Source: Culex pipiens pallens (taxonomy: Eukaryota > Arthropoda > Insecta > Diptera > Culicidae). From it: a DNA stretch of 64,000 nucleotides. This document shows, piece by piece, positions 1-11,626 of this stretch. A program made the position numbers and the translations under genes. Location: positions 155,068,240 through 155,132,239 of the forward strand of contig NC_068939.1 of assembly GCF_016801865.2 (NCBI RefSeq), given 5' to 3'. The notes under the pieces were generated by a model. That model made no database searches. It was not told the DNA's origin and saw nothing but the letters and a program-made list of their open reading frames with translations. Numbering within the stretch: the stretch's first letter is position 1; each line of letters starts with the position of its first letter.

Positions 1-560
1 ACTACCAACGAATTCAGGGGAATGGGATTAACCAAATTCAAAAAAAAAATTCAAAACTGCACCTTTTCACGCATCGAACATTATTCAGCGTCCAGAACAA
101 CTCCAATTCATACATCTAAGTTTATCACGCAACCTCCCAAGAATCCGCAGAGAGAGAGCAAGCAAGGAAAAAGAAAAACTCTCAGAACTTTTTCCCCGTT
201 TTTCCTGGCACGACCAAGCCATAAATCTCCTAATTTCGACGCCCAAGAAAAGCTCGGCCAAAGGTGGCCTCCTTTCGGTTTGCTAATCGCGATATAAATC
301 GATGCGGCAGAGAGCTTTTTTTGCTTCTTTTTCTCCGAGGAGCCACCCAAAATTTATTGGCGCATTTGCAGAGCCACAGCCTGGCTGCTGCTGCTGGACC
401 ATCCGGAAATTGCTCGGACGCCGGGAACAGGCGCAGACATTCCTGGAATGTGAGTGTGTGTGTTACGTAAGGCATTTCGCGAGGTAATAAATTCAAGCAC
501 TTAACGAGGCTGCCGCTGGTGCCAACTGGGTGGGAAAGTCAAACGGGGTGAGAACGAAAA
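1..560. other. single-copy, GC-richer island, no gene seen
   Basis: This stretch is less AT-rich than what follows. It holds short GA runs near 150, a CTG run near 385 and a GT run near 452. Overlapping short open frames occur on both strands but none has a recognisable domain or splice context. It resembles mosquito intronic or intergenic regulatory DNA; that is inference. Confidence 0.4.
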
Positions 561-974
561 AAAGCATGAAAGGGTTCGATTTTAAGAATTTTCTTTTCGT
601 TTTAAGATAACTTTTCTTTGAAACGTAGAAAAGGCTTAAAAATAATTATAATATTTGCACAAGAAAACTACAAAATTGCTTGTAATGGTCTTGGTAACAT
701 AATTTAATTAAATTGAAGCAAAAAACAATTTAAGTGAAAAAAAAAACTCATTTCAGAACGCATTTTTTTTCAATTTTGAATTTCAAAAATGTTCTATTTC
801 TTCATCGAAAAACAAATAAAAAGTTTTAAAAACATTTTCGTTATTCAGTAAACTCAAATAAAAAAACATCATTCAAGCACAAACAGTACTTTTTAAAAAT
901 TAATTAAATCTTACTTGAGTACTTTTCAGAAAATTAATAAAATAGAAAAGTGCAAATAAACTTATAAGAAAATC
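561..974. other. AT-rich spacer
   Basis: The stretch is dominated by A and T runs. I see no gene, tRNA-like box or inverted repeat that I can delimit. Confidence 0.5.
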
Positions 975-2240
975 ATAAATTTACAATGCTCTCACTAAGA
1001 ATATATTTTTTTAATGTAGTAAGTTTCAAAGAAGCACCTAAAATTGTTCACAAAATACCGTATTTTTTCGAAAGAACTCAAATTTTCATTATTTGCAATA
1101 TGGGTATCAAACGCAGCGAAATTTTGTATGCATTTTCACTTTATTAGAATCTTTTTTTCTACTAAAATTTTCACAAAATACCTTTTTAAGAATATACTCA
1201 AATTTTAAAATTTGCAATTAGGGACCATCCATAAACCACGTGGACACTTTAGGGGGGGGGGGGGTTTGGCGATTGTCCACACTCTATACAAAAAAGTTTA
1301 TTTTTGTATGGACAATTGTCCACGAAGGGGGGGGGGAGGGGGGGTTGAGATTTCCAAAAAAGTGTCCACGTGGTTTGTGGATGGTCCCTTAGCGAAATTT
1401 TGTATGTATTTTTTTAGAGTTTTTTTGTTAAAATCTAAAATTTTCACAATATACCGTATTTTCACTTTTAAGAGTCTTGCTTTAACTGAAATTTTCACAA
1501 AATATTTTTTTTTTAGAATGCACTAAAATTTTCAAAATAGGCAATTTTTGAAATTTTTCATGAACTTTTACTTTATTAGAGAATTTTGGTTAAAACTAAA
1601 ATTTTCACAATATAGTGTATTTTTTCAAAATACTCAAATTTTCATAATTTGCAATATGGGTATCGAACGAAGCTAAATTACATATGAAAAATTTTAATGC
1701 ATGTGTGAAGCTCGCAAAATTCCGCTTCATTTGATACTCATACTGCAAATATTGAAAAATTGAGTATTTTTGAAAAAATATGGTATTTTGACAAAATTTT
1801 AGTATTTTTCAAACAAAACTCTGATAAGGTGAAAGGCATAAAAAATTTCGCCTCGTTTAATACCATTTTGCAAATTGTGTAAGTTTGAGTATTTTGGAAA
1901 AAATACAGTATTTTGTGAAAATTGTAGTATTTTCCAAAAGAAAACAATAATAAAGTGAAAACGCATGCAAAATTTCGCTTCGATTGTTTTTTTTTAATTT
2001 GATTTTTTTCGAAAAAAAACAATATTCTGTTCAAATTGTGGTATTTATCAATAAAAACATCAATAAAATGAAAAAGAATACAAAATTTCGCTACTTAATC
2101 TAGCTAATTAACAGAATTTGGAATAACATTTGAGAACTTTTGAAAAATTCGGTATTTTGTGAACAATTTTGAGTATATTTACCTTAAAACTTACTACATT
2201 TTTCAAAAAATATATTCTTAGTGAAAGCATGCAAAATTTA
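975..2240. mobile_element. fold-back element with tandem-repeat arms
   Basis: The left half carries diverged monomers of roughly 120-190 bp containing GCGAAATTTTGTATGCATTT. The right half carries the same monomers inverted (CAAAATTTCGCTTCGTTT). The outer ends also mirror each other: CACTAAGAATATATTTTTT followed by GTAGTAAGTTT near 990-1025, and its complement near 2190-2225. The centre is near 1690. Once the nested MITE at 1218-1388 is removed, both halves are about 545 bp. No transposase is present. Arms built of tandem monomers recall the FB/Galileo class of fold-back elements, but I cannot assign a superfamily. Related sequence appears at 13390-13680 and 14964-15290. Confidence 0.65.
1221..1388. 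mobile_element. PIF/Harbinger-type MITE, 168 bp, nested
   Basis: The ends are GGGACCATCC and GGATGGTCCC, and the inverted repeat continues inward through AAACCACGTGGACAC. TTA directly flanks both ends (1218-1220 and 1389-1391), a 3-bp duplication typical of PIF/Harbinger elements. The interior has runs of G on both sides of a CAATTGTCCA stem. It sits inside a monomer of the surrounding fold-back element, so it is younger than that element. It encodes nothing. Confidence 0.8.
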
Positions 2241-2569
2241 ACAGGATAAGGTTGAATTAATCGATTTAAGAATGCTTTTAAAATTATCGTCCGTCCAGTC
2301 CAATTATTAGTAAACTTTTAAGCTAAAAAAGCGGTTTAGGTAAAAATAATATTTTATTTATATATTTTAAAGAATTATATTGAAAAAATGAGCTTTGACT
2401 TAGAATGGGCAGAACATATTTGGCAGTGTTTCAATAATTTTTTAAGGGAAAATTTGTAAATATGGATGAAATTAAATAAACTTCATTATAGATGAAAAAT
2501 CGGATTTGAAATCACATGTACTAAACAGAAACTATGATCAAAAGGCCAGTTTTCAAAATAAAATTTAGA
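2241..2569. other. AT-rich spacer
   Basis: No gene, repeat boundary or tRNA-like motif was recognised here. Confidence 0.45.
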
Positions 2570-3140
2570 AAAGAACCTGAAATGTAACTTTATGTTACCC
2601 TACAATTTTGGCAGCTGTTTATATAAAAGTGGTTCTCAAACATTCGAAAATCTGTGACTTTTTAAGTAATTTTATAATCGATTCGGTATCTTCGGCATTG
2701 ATGAGGACTATTTAGTGGGTCTCGTGGCGCAGGGGTAGCGGCTTCGGCTGCCGATCCCGATGATGCTATGAGACGCGGGTTCGATTCCCGCCTTATCCAC
2801 TGAGCTTCTATCGGATGGTGAAGTAAAACGTTGGTCCCGGTTTCTCCTGTCTCGTCAGAGGCGCTGGAGCAGAAATCCCACGTTAGAGGAAGGCCATGCC
2901 CCGGGGGGCGTAGTGCCAATAGTTTCGTTTTTTTTTTTTTTTTTTCGAGGACTATTTAGAAAAAATAGATACACGGAAAAAATTGCATTGATTTATGACA
3001 AAAATAAATCAATTTCACAAAATCCGCATATTTCAATTTCAAAAATTGTATTGTACTGAAATTGTGTAAAAATTATTCAAATGGTCAGCACTCTAAAACC
3101 GAGCTTCTTGGTAAAATTTTAATAAGGAAAAAAATCAAAT
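2570..3140. repeat. diverged copy of the GACACCAAATTGATC repeat family, split by a SINE
   Basis: The text around 2603-2700 (ATTTTGGCAGCTGT, then a GATTCGGTATCTTCGG stretch) matches the arms of the fold-back elements at 13682-14963, 28902-29966 and 56566-57770. The SINE at 2716-2946 interrupts it. After the SINE the family sequence resumes with AGATACACGGAAAAAAT. It is non-coding and degenerate. Confidence 0.55.
2716..2946 (+). mobile_element. tRNA-derived SINE, Feilai-like, with 13-bp duplication
   Basis: A 231-bp SINE is bounded by the direct repeat GAGGACTATTTAG at 2703-2715 and 2947-2959. The head contains a polymerase III A box (TGGCGCAGGGG at 2725) and a perfect B box (GGTTCGATTCC at 2778-2788). 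The body ends in GTAGTGCCAATAG and a T-run tail. As I recall it, the Aedes SINE Feilai ends in a similar GTAATGCCAATA motif, so kinship is likely but unchecked. The head is shared with the SINE at 58681-58906. The anticodon region does not fold as a functional tRNA. Confidence 0.85.
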
Positions 3141-3427
3141 TTCAAACTTGATTTTGAATAAAAAGTATTGCAAGTTATGCTGCTATCAAAAATTTGCTAA
3201 ATATTTAAGAATTGAAGTTTTTTTCTTTATCATGCTGAGAAAAAAAAAATCAAAATTGGCTAAAAATTTAAATGACTTTATTTTAGTATACATATGCGTT
3301 ATACAGTGTATTCTAAATAGTACTGAATCGTTTTTAAAAGTTATTTTCTAAATTGTCAATGTTATTGAATTTTTTTGCATGAAAAAAATATTGCATTGGC
3401 CTAAATAACAAAATCCCTTTCTTAAGA
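3141..3427. other. AT-rich spacer
   Basis: No recognisable feature. A 67-codon open frame at 3148-3351 has a composition explained by the AT-rich sequence alone. Confidence 0.45.
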
Positions 3428-3583
3428 TCTCGAGTTTTTTTTGAAAAGGTCCTATAAACAAAATTTTTGATTTTTGCTTTTTGGGTGTTTTTAGAACCGC
3501 CTTGAGTCAGGGGTATTCAAAAACACCCAAAAAGCAAAAAGTGAAAATTTTGTTTATAGGACCTTTTCAAAAAAAACTCGAGA
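3428..3583. mobile_element. palindromic MITE, 156 bp
   Basis: Terminal inverted repeats of about 55 bp start at CTCGAG and contain GAAAAGGTCCTATAAACAAA on the left and its complement on the right. A short unpaired centre lies near 3495-3515. There is no coding capacity. The superfamily is unknown because no clear duplication is seen. Confidence 0.75.
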
Positions 3584-3827
3584 GATATTTATATATTTCA
3601 ATTAATTTTTTACTGACATCTGACTAAAAGCATAATAAATTTTAAACTAAAATGTTCCTGGATTTTAGTTCAATCAATCCTTTCTTTTCTTTAACATGGC
3701 TCCTGGCTCAACGGGGTTCAGAGAAAGAACCGGAAATTGCCATCTCACGCTTTTTAGCACGAAAAACATCAACCTTTATCCACATCACAGTCTTTGCATT
3801 GCTCCTTTTTCTTCTGGGAGCACTACT
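3584..3827. other. unassigned sequence between two MITEs
   Basis: The stretch is partly GC-richer (3660-3825) and has no supported gene. Confidence 0.35.
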
Positions 3828-3828
3828 T

Positions 3829-3968
3829 AACCCTTGACTGACCAATGCTGTATCGTAAAATTGAAATTTTATTTGTAAACAATATTAAAAAAAATGATTT
3901 TGCTCATACTTACAACAACTCTTTGAGAATCTGAAATTTTATGAAAACAGAGATTTATTGAGGGTTAA
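3829..3968. mobile_element. possible piggyBac-type MITE, about 140 bp
   Basis: The segment begins TTAACCCTTGA and ends TGAGGGTTAA. This would fit a TTAA duplication with CCCT ends, as in piggyBac-type elements. The matching terminal repeat is only about four bases beyond TTAA, so chance is a real alternative. Confidence 0.3.
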
Positions 3969-3969
3969 C

Positions 3970-4650
3970 TTCATCTCAAAACCCGTCATCTTCCCCGAGC
4001 CACGCTGCTCCAGTTTGTTTGCACAAACTCCCCGGTCTGACCTTAATCAATTCACCACCCCCCTTTCTGTGTTTGACCACCCACACCGCGGCCCTTGTTT
4101 CGGTCAATTTCCGTGTCTAACACGCTGGTAATTTCCGGCCGACCAGCCATCCTCATCCGAGACCAACCACGCGACACATGGTCCGGCGTTCAGGGTCGTC
4201 ATGCTTACATAACCACAAATCTTTCAGCGCGCGCGCCCGACGACGACGTACTTGTGTTTCAAAGGTCGACCAAATTTCCCGCCGTGCGTGTGTGTGTCTG
4301 CAAACACGCACAATTCTGCGATATCGCGAACTCCAATGTTTGCGGAATCGTCTGGCCGGGTTTCGGTGAAATTCCGGAGGAACCGGAGACGGCGTCGGCC
4401 AACTAATATGGCCGCGTTTCTGGTTAGGGCAGCCGGCAGAGGATCCGGATTGAAGATTATGGAGAGCTCTGGCCACGCACGCGATTTCCGGCCAATGCGG
4501 CTGGCCAGACACTAGGGGAGGCTCTACAACGATTGCAAAGGCTACTATTGAAGGAGCAAACGCGACCGATAGAAGATAAATCAGTTGATTGATTGCGTGG
4601 GTGAATGTGTGAATGTGGTTTAGGGTGGTATACTATTGGGAAGAAAAAAT
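3970..4650. other. GC-rich, CpG-rich single-copy island
   Basis: This is one of the most CpG-rich parts of the first 40 kb, with a GCGCGCGCGCC run near 4229 and CGACGACGACG near 4239. Open frames of up to 119 codons occur on both strands in overlapping phases. That pattern is expected from GC-rich non-coding DNA, and none resembles a known protein. A regulatory element or an untranslated exon is possible but not shown. Confidence 0.4.
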
Positions 4651-5899
4651 CTTCAAACAATTGAACATTACAAAATTATACAAATGAGAAGCTTTACCAA
4701 TTTAATCTGATTTGACTAAAAAATAATATGAATCTTGAGCGATTTTCTATCAACTCACACCAAATCTAAATATTTGCCCCAACCCCGATAGTTTCAGTCC
4801 CTTATTTGGATTTTGAGGTCAATTTTTTTATTAAGTGTTGTAACGACCCCTTCATATTTTTAAATTCGATTTTTTTGAAAATGTTGATGGTGTACTCAAA
4901 TTAACGAAAGGAAAAATAACCAGATAAGCAATTTTTAACATTTAACAAAACAAAAATTGTTGTTTTTTTATCTGTAAGCATTTCAAGTTTAAATTCATGA
5001 ATCAAATCAGAATGTTTTTTGGAAAAATGCTCAATACATAAATTCAACATTTTTTCGTCCTTTTGTTACATGACCAGAATTTAAGAACTGACTGAATTTC
5101 TTTTTCGAAGATTCCTTTGTCCGTTAGATTAGGCTGTTGCAAATATTTTTTAAAGTTTTTCAGGATTAGAAAGCAGAAAAATTTTTTTTTTTCAAAAAAC
5201 TTCAATTTTTTAATGTAAATTCAAGTGCAATTAGCTGAAATCCCTCTTCTGCGTTTAGAATCATTTTTAGCCTGTGTAGGTTTATACAAAAATCTTTTGA
5301 ATTTTTGAGGATTTTTTGAGTACAGTATCGCAGAATTTATTTCTTTCGCTGTATTTTAGTTTATATTTTTTTTTTACTATTGATTGCAATAACAACTGAA
5401 CTAGTGAACTGAACTAAAATGCATTTTAAAACACTGTTTTCAATCAAATGTAGAAAATATGGCTTGCTATTTCATTTTTTATATTTTTTTATAATTTTAG
5501 CATCTGAAAGGACAACTCATTTTTTGAAACAAAATCATTGATCTAAGCTAAGGTTTGATGACTTTACTTGTTTTATGTGACTTTACCCATGTTTTGAATT
5601 GAAATGGTTTTCTGAGGTCAACTTGATTCGTGTTTTTAACCCTATACAACCCAACTCCACCTCTAGACGGGCTTCGATTTAAAAATTAACCAAAAATCAA
5701 TTTATTAACCAATTTTTGAACTTTGAAAAACATTGAAAAGAAGAACTCTTACAATTTTAGAAAATATTAGGGATGGAAGATTGACTTGTGTTATGTCACT
5801 TTGCCAATGTTTTTAAAAATGTTATGTATTTTCTGGGGTCAACTTTGGCTGCGTTTCTTACTAATATTTCCTCTATATTATGTGGAAATAAGAACTCAA
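4651..5899. other. AT-rich spacer
   Basis: This long AT-rich tract has no supported gene. It probably contains decayed repeats, but I could not set boundaries. Confidence 0.4.
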
Positions 5900-6640
5900 T
5901 AATTTTTGTTGTGTACCAGACTATGCTTTAGGCATTTTTTTACAATTTAGATGATAATGGTATCGTCCTATATTAGAAAATGTGAAAACCAAGCAAAAAA
6001 TTGAAAAAGTGACAGTAAAAACATGAAAAAAAAAATGATAGACAAAAAGTAATGATAGGAGGTGGCAGAATAGGCCAAATACTATCAAAAACAAAAATAA
6101 ACTAAACAAGATAAATGCAAATTAAACTACTAAAAATAAAACAAGAAATTAAAGATTTTCGTAGAACAAAAGTTGCTCAACATGACCTCCTGAAGCCGGG
6201 AAAAATAAAAAACTTCGAAAAAAATTTGGGCAGTCGAGGTTCAACTAATGTTTTCAACTTTTTATGTCAAATGTACTGAGCATTTATTTTTGTTATGCCC
6301 CACATTACATTTTGACACTCTTTTTTGTGCGACCTAAAAGCTTATGGTTTTTAGTTTTCTATAAAACAAATGCAAAACGCAAAAACAAAACGGAAAGTCA
6401 CGAGAAAATTATGACAGCAAATAGAAATAGGTCTAAAACTACCAATATTAAACAGAAACTAAACAGGAAAAATTCAAATGAAAACACTTTAAATTGATAA
6501 AGAAAAACATGATACCAAAAGTTAAATTCATCGTAGAACAAAAGTTGCTCAAATGACCTCCCAGAAAAAAAAATTAAAAAAAAAATCGTGCAGTAAAGTT
6601 AATTTAGAGACCTAATATAAATCGTAAAATAAAAAAAAAT
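5900..6640. repeat. degenerate tandem duplication, period about 370 bp
   Basis: The phrase GTAGAACAAAAGTTGCTCAA followed by ATGACCTCC occurs at about 6161 and again at about 6533. Similar lead-in (ACTAAACA plus A-rich sequence) and follow-on text surrounds both. The copies are diverged and non-coding. Confidence 0.5.
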
Positions 6641-7180
6641 GTGTTAAGATGTTTAATACTTTACATTCCAAACAAATATATTAATGTAATATTTTCCCAC
6701 ATCGTCAAACAGTTATTCAATAGGTTACATAATTCAAACTCTACATTGACTGAAGATGTGAAATTATTTTTCTTTCCATTTTAAATCTGCATAGTAAATT
6801 CAACACGTTTATTCAATTTAACAAAAATAAAATCTGGTCGATGGTTTTTTAAGTTAATTTTCATTATAAATAAACCTTTTATGCCAGTTCATCTCCCCCT
6901 AGTAACATTTTAGGTTTAGGAAACCTGTAAGTTTAAAAATGTTACTTGGGCCGTTTTTTGTCCCTCCCTTATATCTACATCATTACAGATATACAATTTT
7001 TAATGCATGAATAAACGTTATACAATGTTTTCTGAAAAGTTCATAATTATTACAACAGTTTTTTTTTTTTCAAATGAGATTTTAAAATTAATGTCGTTCA
7101 CTATTATTTTGTGAATCATTTTAAATGTCATCATTATTTTTTTTTCTCCAATATTACATCATACCAACCTGAATTATTAT
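6641..7180. other. AT-rich spacer with one tiny MITE
   Basis: Apart from the 54-bp element at 6897-6950, I see only AT-rich sequence. Confidence 0.4.
6897..6950. mobile_element. 54-bp palindromic mini-MITE
   Basis: The left end CCCTAGTAACATTTTAGG mirrors the right end AAAAATGTTACTTGGG. The same CCCAAGTAA end occurs in the 222-bp fold-back element at 25223-25444, so this may be a minimal member of that family. Confidence 0.55.
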
Positions 7181-7185
7181 TATTT

Positions 7186-8400
7186 TTTTTTTTGGAGGGT
7201 GATCCAGCCGCACATCTCAAAACTGGGCCCTCGTCCTGTCACGTCCGTCAGTAGTCTTGTCGTACATTACAACTAGAATCAGATCTGCCAATGAATAAGT
7301 ACACTTTGACCAAATCCGTAGTAACATTTCAATAGGGCGAATCTGCGTTTGTAAACAAACAGTCTATCCCTTTTGCTCAAGTGACAGTTCACGTCAAGTA
7401 AGACAGGGATAGACTGCTTGTTTACAAACGTAGATACGCCCTATTGAACTGTTACTGCGGAAATAAACACTGACGCTGTATGGACTTGACTCTAGAATAA
7501 ATGCACAGTTGTGTGTTATTCATAAGTCCAAAATGTTCAATTATTCATATAAGTCCAAATTTTCATTTGCGGATAACTACCTAACTTGAATTGAATACTA
7601 GATTTAAAGCAAGCTATCCGAAAGCTACTCTTATCTCAAATCCCCGACATTTTAATTAATAGCCAAAAAAATGTTTCTTGTAAAACCTGTCTGGTTTCTT
7701 TAAAAAAAATACAAAAAAATGAATAACAGTTCATATTTTACAAGTCGTGAATTGAAAAAGAGACGACCATTCGATCGTCAGAATTCCAATAGATCCTCGA
7801 TTCGCAACAATGGTCGATACAATCATAATCCGACAACCGTTAGTTCAACAGATCAACGAACTTAGTCCGATATCATTTCACTATTGATTGATCGAGACTC
7901 TACGAAAATTTTGACAAATCAGAATGGTTTTTATGCTACTCGAATGAAAATCACCGATTCTGACAGAATTACTAAATTTACTATTACAAATTTTACCCCT
8001 AAATAACTAAAGGCAAAGTATAAAAAGTTGATTTTTATAGTTAAAATCCTAAATTCTACGAAAACTAAATTTTTAAAAACTCGCATCCTAACCTGACACC
8101 CACATTAAGATAGGGAAAAATCACATATGTAGCGGTTCATTGTACAAATGTGATATTTCCACTATCGGAGAACCTCCTTGTCTCGATGACAGCTTACCGG
8201 CCATCGATTAAGCCCTGAGACTGCGCCAAAGTGGGTTCTCGCAGCATGAAGTGATGTCCATGTGTAAAAATGGAAGCTTCAGCAATATACTGAACACTTC
8301 GATTTTAATTCCACATCGAATCAAATCATACTCTTTGCCAAACAAGCATCAAACCTATGACACTCATTATGACAAAGCCCAGGGATTTTCAATAAAAATG
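7186..8400 (-). mobile_element. non-coding retroposon, copy 1 of 2
   Basis: This segment matches 35426-36689 over nearly its full length: GGTCCAGCCGCACATCT and GGGCCCTCGTCCTGTCACG at one end, and AGCATGAAGTG plus a CCCAGGG end at the other. The poly-T at its left edge implies minus-strand orientation with a poly(A) 3' tail. Both copies start at the same 5' point, so they look full length rather than randomly truncated. I see no open frame for reverse transcriptase. It contains a MITE at 7316-7460 that copy 2 lacks. It is probably a LINE-mobilised non-autonomous element; the source family is unknown. Confidence 0.65.
7316..7460. mobile_element. 145-bp MITE with AAAT duplication
   Basis: Comparison with copy 2 of the host retroposon near 35575, which reads GACCAAATAAACAC without an insertion, defines this element exactly. 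It is flanked by AAAT at 7312-7315 and 7461-7464. Terminal inverted repeats of about 55 bp begin CCGTAGTAACATTTCAATAG on the left and CCGCAGTAACAGTTCAATAG on the right (read inward). It is non-coding. Confidence 0.8.
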
Positions 8401-8839
8401 TGGAATTTGTAACCAAAATTTAGTAATTGTTCCTTTTTGTGCAGAGTAAAATGTTTGGTGACAAATTAATATAGTGTTAGAGCTGTTAAGTTTTCGTTTT
8501 TTTAATGGCCATGGTTTCTCAAGCATGATTTTTTTTTAAAGTTTAAAAAATTGCCTATATTTTTGTTCTGAAGCTTTGGAGATTCACTCCTTGTTGCTGA
8601 TTAAGCCACAAAAAGAAAAAAGAACTGGAAAAATAAGGTTTTTATTAAGCTATCATCCAAATAGCACTCAACTTGCAAATGTGAATTTATATTCAATCAT
8701 TTAATTTGAAAAAGGTTAAAGGGGATTTTTTTTGGAACGTTTTCCAAAAACCATTATTTAAAAAAAAACTGCCAAATATAAAATAAAAACAACTTATTGA
8801 ATCAATCCAGCAAAAAAAAAATCAAAAAGTTGAATCACC
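8401..8839. other. AT-rich spacer
   Basis: No supported feature. Confidence 0.4.
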
Positions 8840-10600
8840 CTAATCCGAACCCGCCTATAACCGCTCACATGTGAGCACGGAGTGTCTTCAAGTGGCACTC
8901 AAAATATGTTGACGCTGACACTGACACGTTAAAGGGAGGCAGGGGGGCGGATCAGTGATGTGGGTGGTTGGAGGGAAAAACTCATAGCTCGAGTCGAGTC
9001 GACGAGACCAGACGAAACCCACAAGGACAAAAGCAATTGAGATAGTGAGATATGGCCAAATGTGTCACCCGAAGGACGTCCAAACGGATCGATTACAGCG
9101 GCAGAGATTTTCGCGGAGCTTTTTGCTGTTGTTGTTGCTTTTGTTGTGAAAGCCTTTCCGTTGGTGACGATTTCGGTGCTGACGAGGCACGTTTTCAAAG
9201 TTTTCGACTAACGACGACGGAGCGGCGGCTTTTTGCGTGAGGGGGGATCCGTACTAAATGCAAATTCGAACCAATAAATCTGCGGGTTGCTTGAAATCAA
9301 TTTCGGAACGGAGTGTGGGTGTGTGTGTGTGTGTGTTCCGGAAATAAAGCTCATATAGTGAAGGGAAGGATTTCAATAGAGAGATATGGCAGATCCGCTT
9401 GTCGAGCCAGGCGAACAACTGACGGAATGACGCTTTTGAACGCGATATGTTGAGCCGCGAAATTAATGATCGGGATTTGAAAGGGCTTTCATATCAGCTT
9501 CGATTAAGCTTAGTCAGCAGATTGAAATCTCGATAATGTATGGCAAGATTTCTTGAAGTTGGAATTTAAGTACACGATATTTGTATCTTAGACATTGTAA
9601 AAGGATTAGTATCTCCCTTTTAAAACAACAACATTCAACATTACTTCTCTGAAGCATTCCCAACTCGCAAGTCTTGAACTATGTTTTCGTAGAACTCCAA
9701 ACAAATTCCATCCGTTTTTCCACAATCAAATGCAACGACCCCTCCCGGCAACACCAGCGAAACCGACCTCCAAACTTTTGAAATGCAAATTGCAAAGTGC
9801 TAGATTTTCCCCCGAAATCATGGCCATCGCACAAACCGATCGTAAACGAAAGTTTTCCATCATCTTTCCCAACTTGGCACACAAATCGCTGGGAAAACCG
9901 GAAGGCGTTGTCTTGGAACTCTCTGTCCGTTAGAATTTCTGTGGAAAACTTTGTCAATAGTGTTTTGTTGTCGAGACGGGACCATAAATTGGGTTGTGAT
10001 GTTTTGCTTTTTCAAGTTTAAATTGTTTGTTGAGATATTCCGGACAATTTTATATTTTATAGTTACTTTCAACTCAAATTGAATTCAAGGAACATTTCAA
10101 TTGCAATTTTAGCCTAAATTGAAAAAAACAAAATCGCCCCACCAAGTGCAAAATTGAGGTTGATGTCGGTCTACATATTCTCGGAACGAAATCAAATCTG
10201 CTCATATTACTTTCCCCAGAAATGGGTCGTCCCCAAGCTTCGCAAATGGAGTCACGAATTACGGACGGGTACAACAGGAAGCACAACTACGCACAATAAA
10301 TCCAATCCCCGTCAACAAATCGGACGCTGATTTGGACGGACTAAAATCAATATCACGCCCAAATTCTAGGGCAGAAGGCCCGGGTGGGTTTTCGTGGAAG
10401 GACAGCAATTGCGAAAATATCTCGGCTGATGGGGAAGGGTGAATTCTGTCGGATTTGTCGCTATTTAATATTCAAAACGGGTGCGACCTTGTGCATTAGA
10501 CGGGGTAGGACACGCAACTCGAACTGGCAGAAAGTTGAATTAGCTTTGGATTGGGAGGGACAATTTGACGAGAGAATTTAATTTTCCAAGGTTAAAATGC
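8840..10600. other. single-copy island with moderate GC
   Basis: The island includes a repeated TCGAG/TCGAC patch near 8990, a TTG-rich run near 9125-9147 and a GT run near 9318-9335. No domain-bearing frame was found. It is probably regulatory or intronic DNA, which is inference. Confidence 0.35.
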
Positions 10601-10870
10601 TGAACAAAATTTTTAAAATATAAATCCATAACAAAAGCAGATTAAACTTAAAGTTTTTAAGAAAATTCTACGAAAGTATGTAAAAGAATTTTTCAAAATA
10701 ACTGAAAGCTTTTAGAACACCTACTTTACAAAAAAAAAAAAAGAATAATATTATTTAACGTGAAAAATGTTTATTTGTACTGATTTCTCTCAATTGATTC
10801 CAAAACCTCATATTAATTATCAAAATATTTAAGTTGACCCATCGAGGAGAAAAGTAAATCTCTAAGTTCT
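10601..10870. other. AT-rich satellite flank
   Basis: No supported feature apart from proximity to the 7-bp satellite. Confidence 0.4.
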
Positions 10871-11591
10871 AAGAATAGAGAATAGAGAATAGAGAATAGC
10901 GAATAGAGAATAGAGAATAGAGAATAGAGAAAAGAGAATAGAGAATAGAGAATAGAGAATAGAGAATAGAGAATAGAGAATAGAGAATAGAGAATAGAGA
11001 ATAGAGAATAGAGAATAGAGAATAAATAATAGAGAATAAATAATAGAGAATAGAGAATAGAGAATAAAGAATAGAGAATAGAGAATAGAGAATAGAGAGA
11101 ATAGAGAGAATAGAGAGAATATAGAGAATAGAGAAAAGAGAATAGAGAATAAATAATAGAGAATAGAGAAAAGAGAATAAAGAATAGAGAATAGAGAATA
11201 GAGAATAGAGAATAGAGAATAGAGAATAGAGAATAGAGAATAGAGAATAGAGAATAGAGAATAGAGAATAGAGAATAGAGAATAGAGAATAGAGAATAGA
11301 GAATAGAGAATAGAGAATAGAGAATAGAGAATAGAGAATAGAGAATAGAGAATAGAGAATAGAGAAAAGAGAATAGAGAATAAAGAATAGAGAATAGAGA
11401 ATAGAGAATAGATAATAGATAATAGAGAAAAGAGAATAGAGAATAGAGAATAGAGAATAGAGAATAGAGAATAGAGAATAGAGAATAGAGAATAGAGAAA
11501 AGAGAATAGAGAATAGAGAATAGAGAATAGGGAATGGAGAATAGAGAATAGAGAGTAGAGAATAGAGAATAGAGAATAGAGAATAGAGAAT

Positions 11592-11626
<35 letters not shown>

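Noticed and set aside
4153..4512. 119-codon minus-strand frame in a CpG-rich island
   Set aside because: Arginine-rich composition follows from base composition, with overlapping frames on the other strand.
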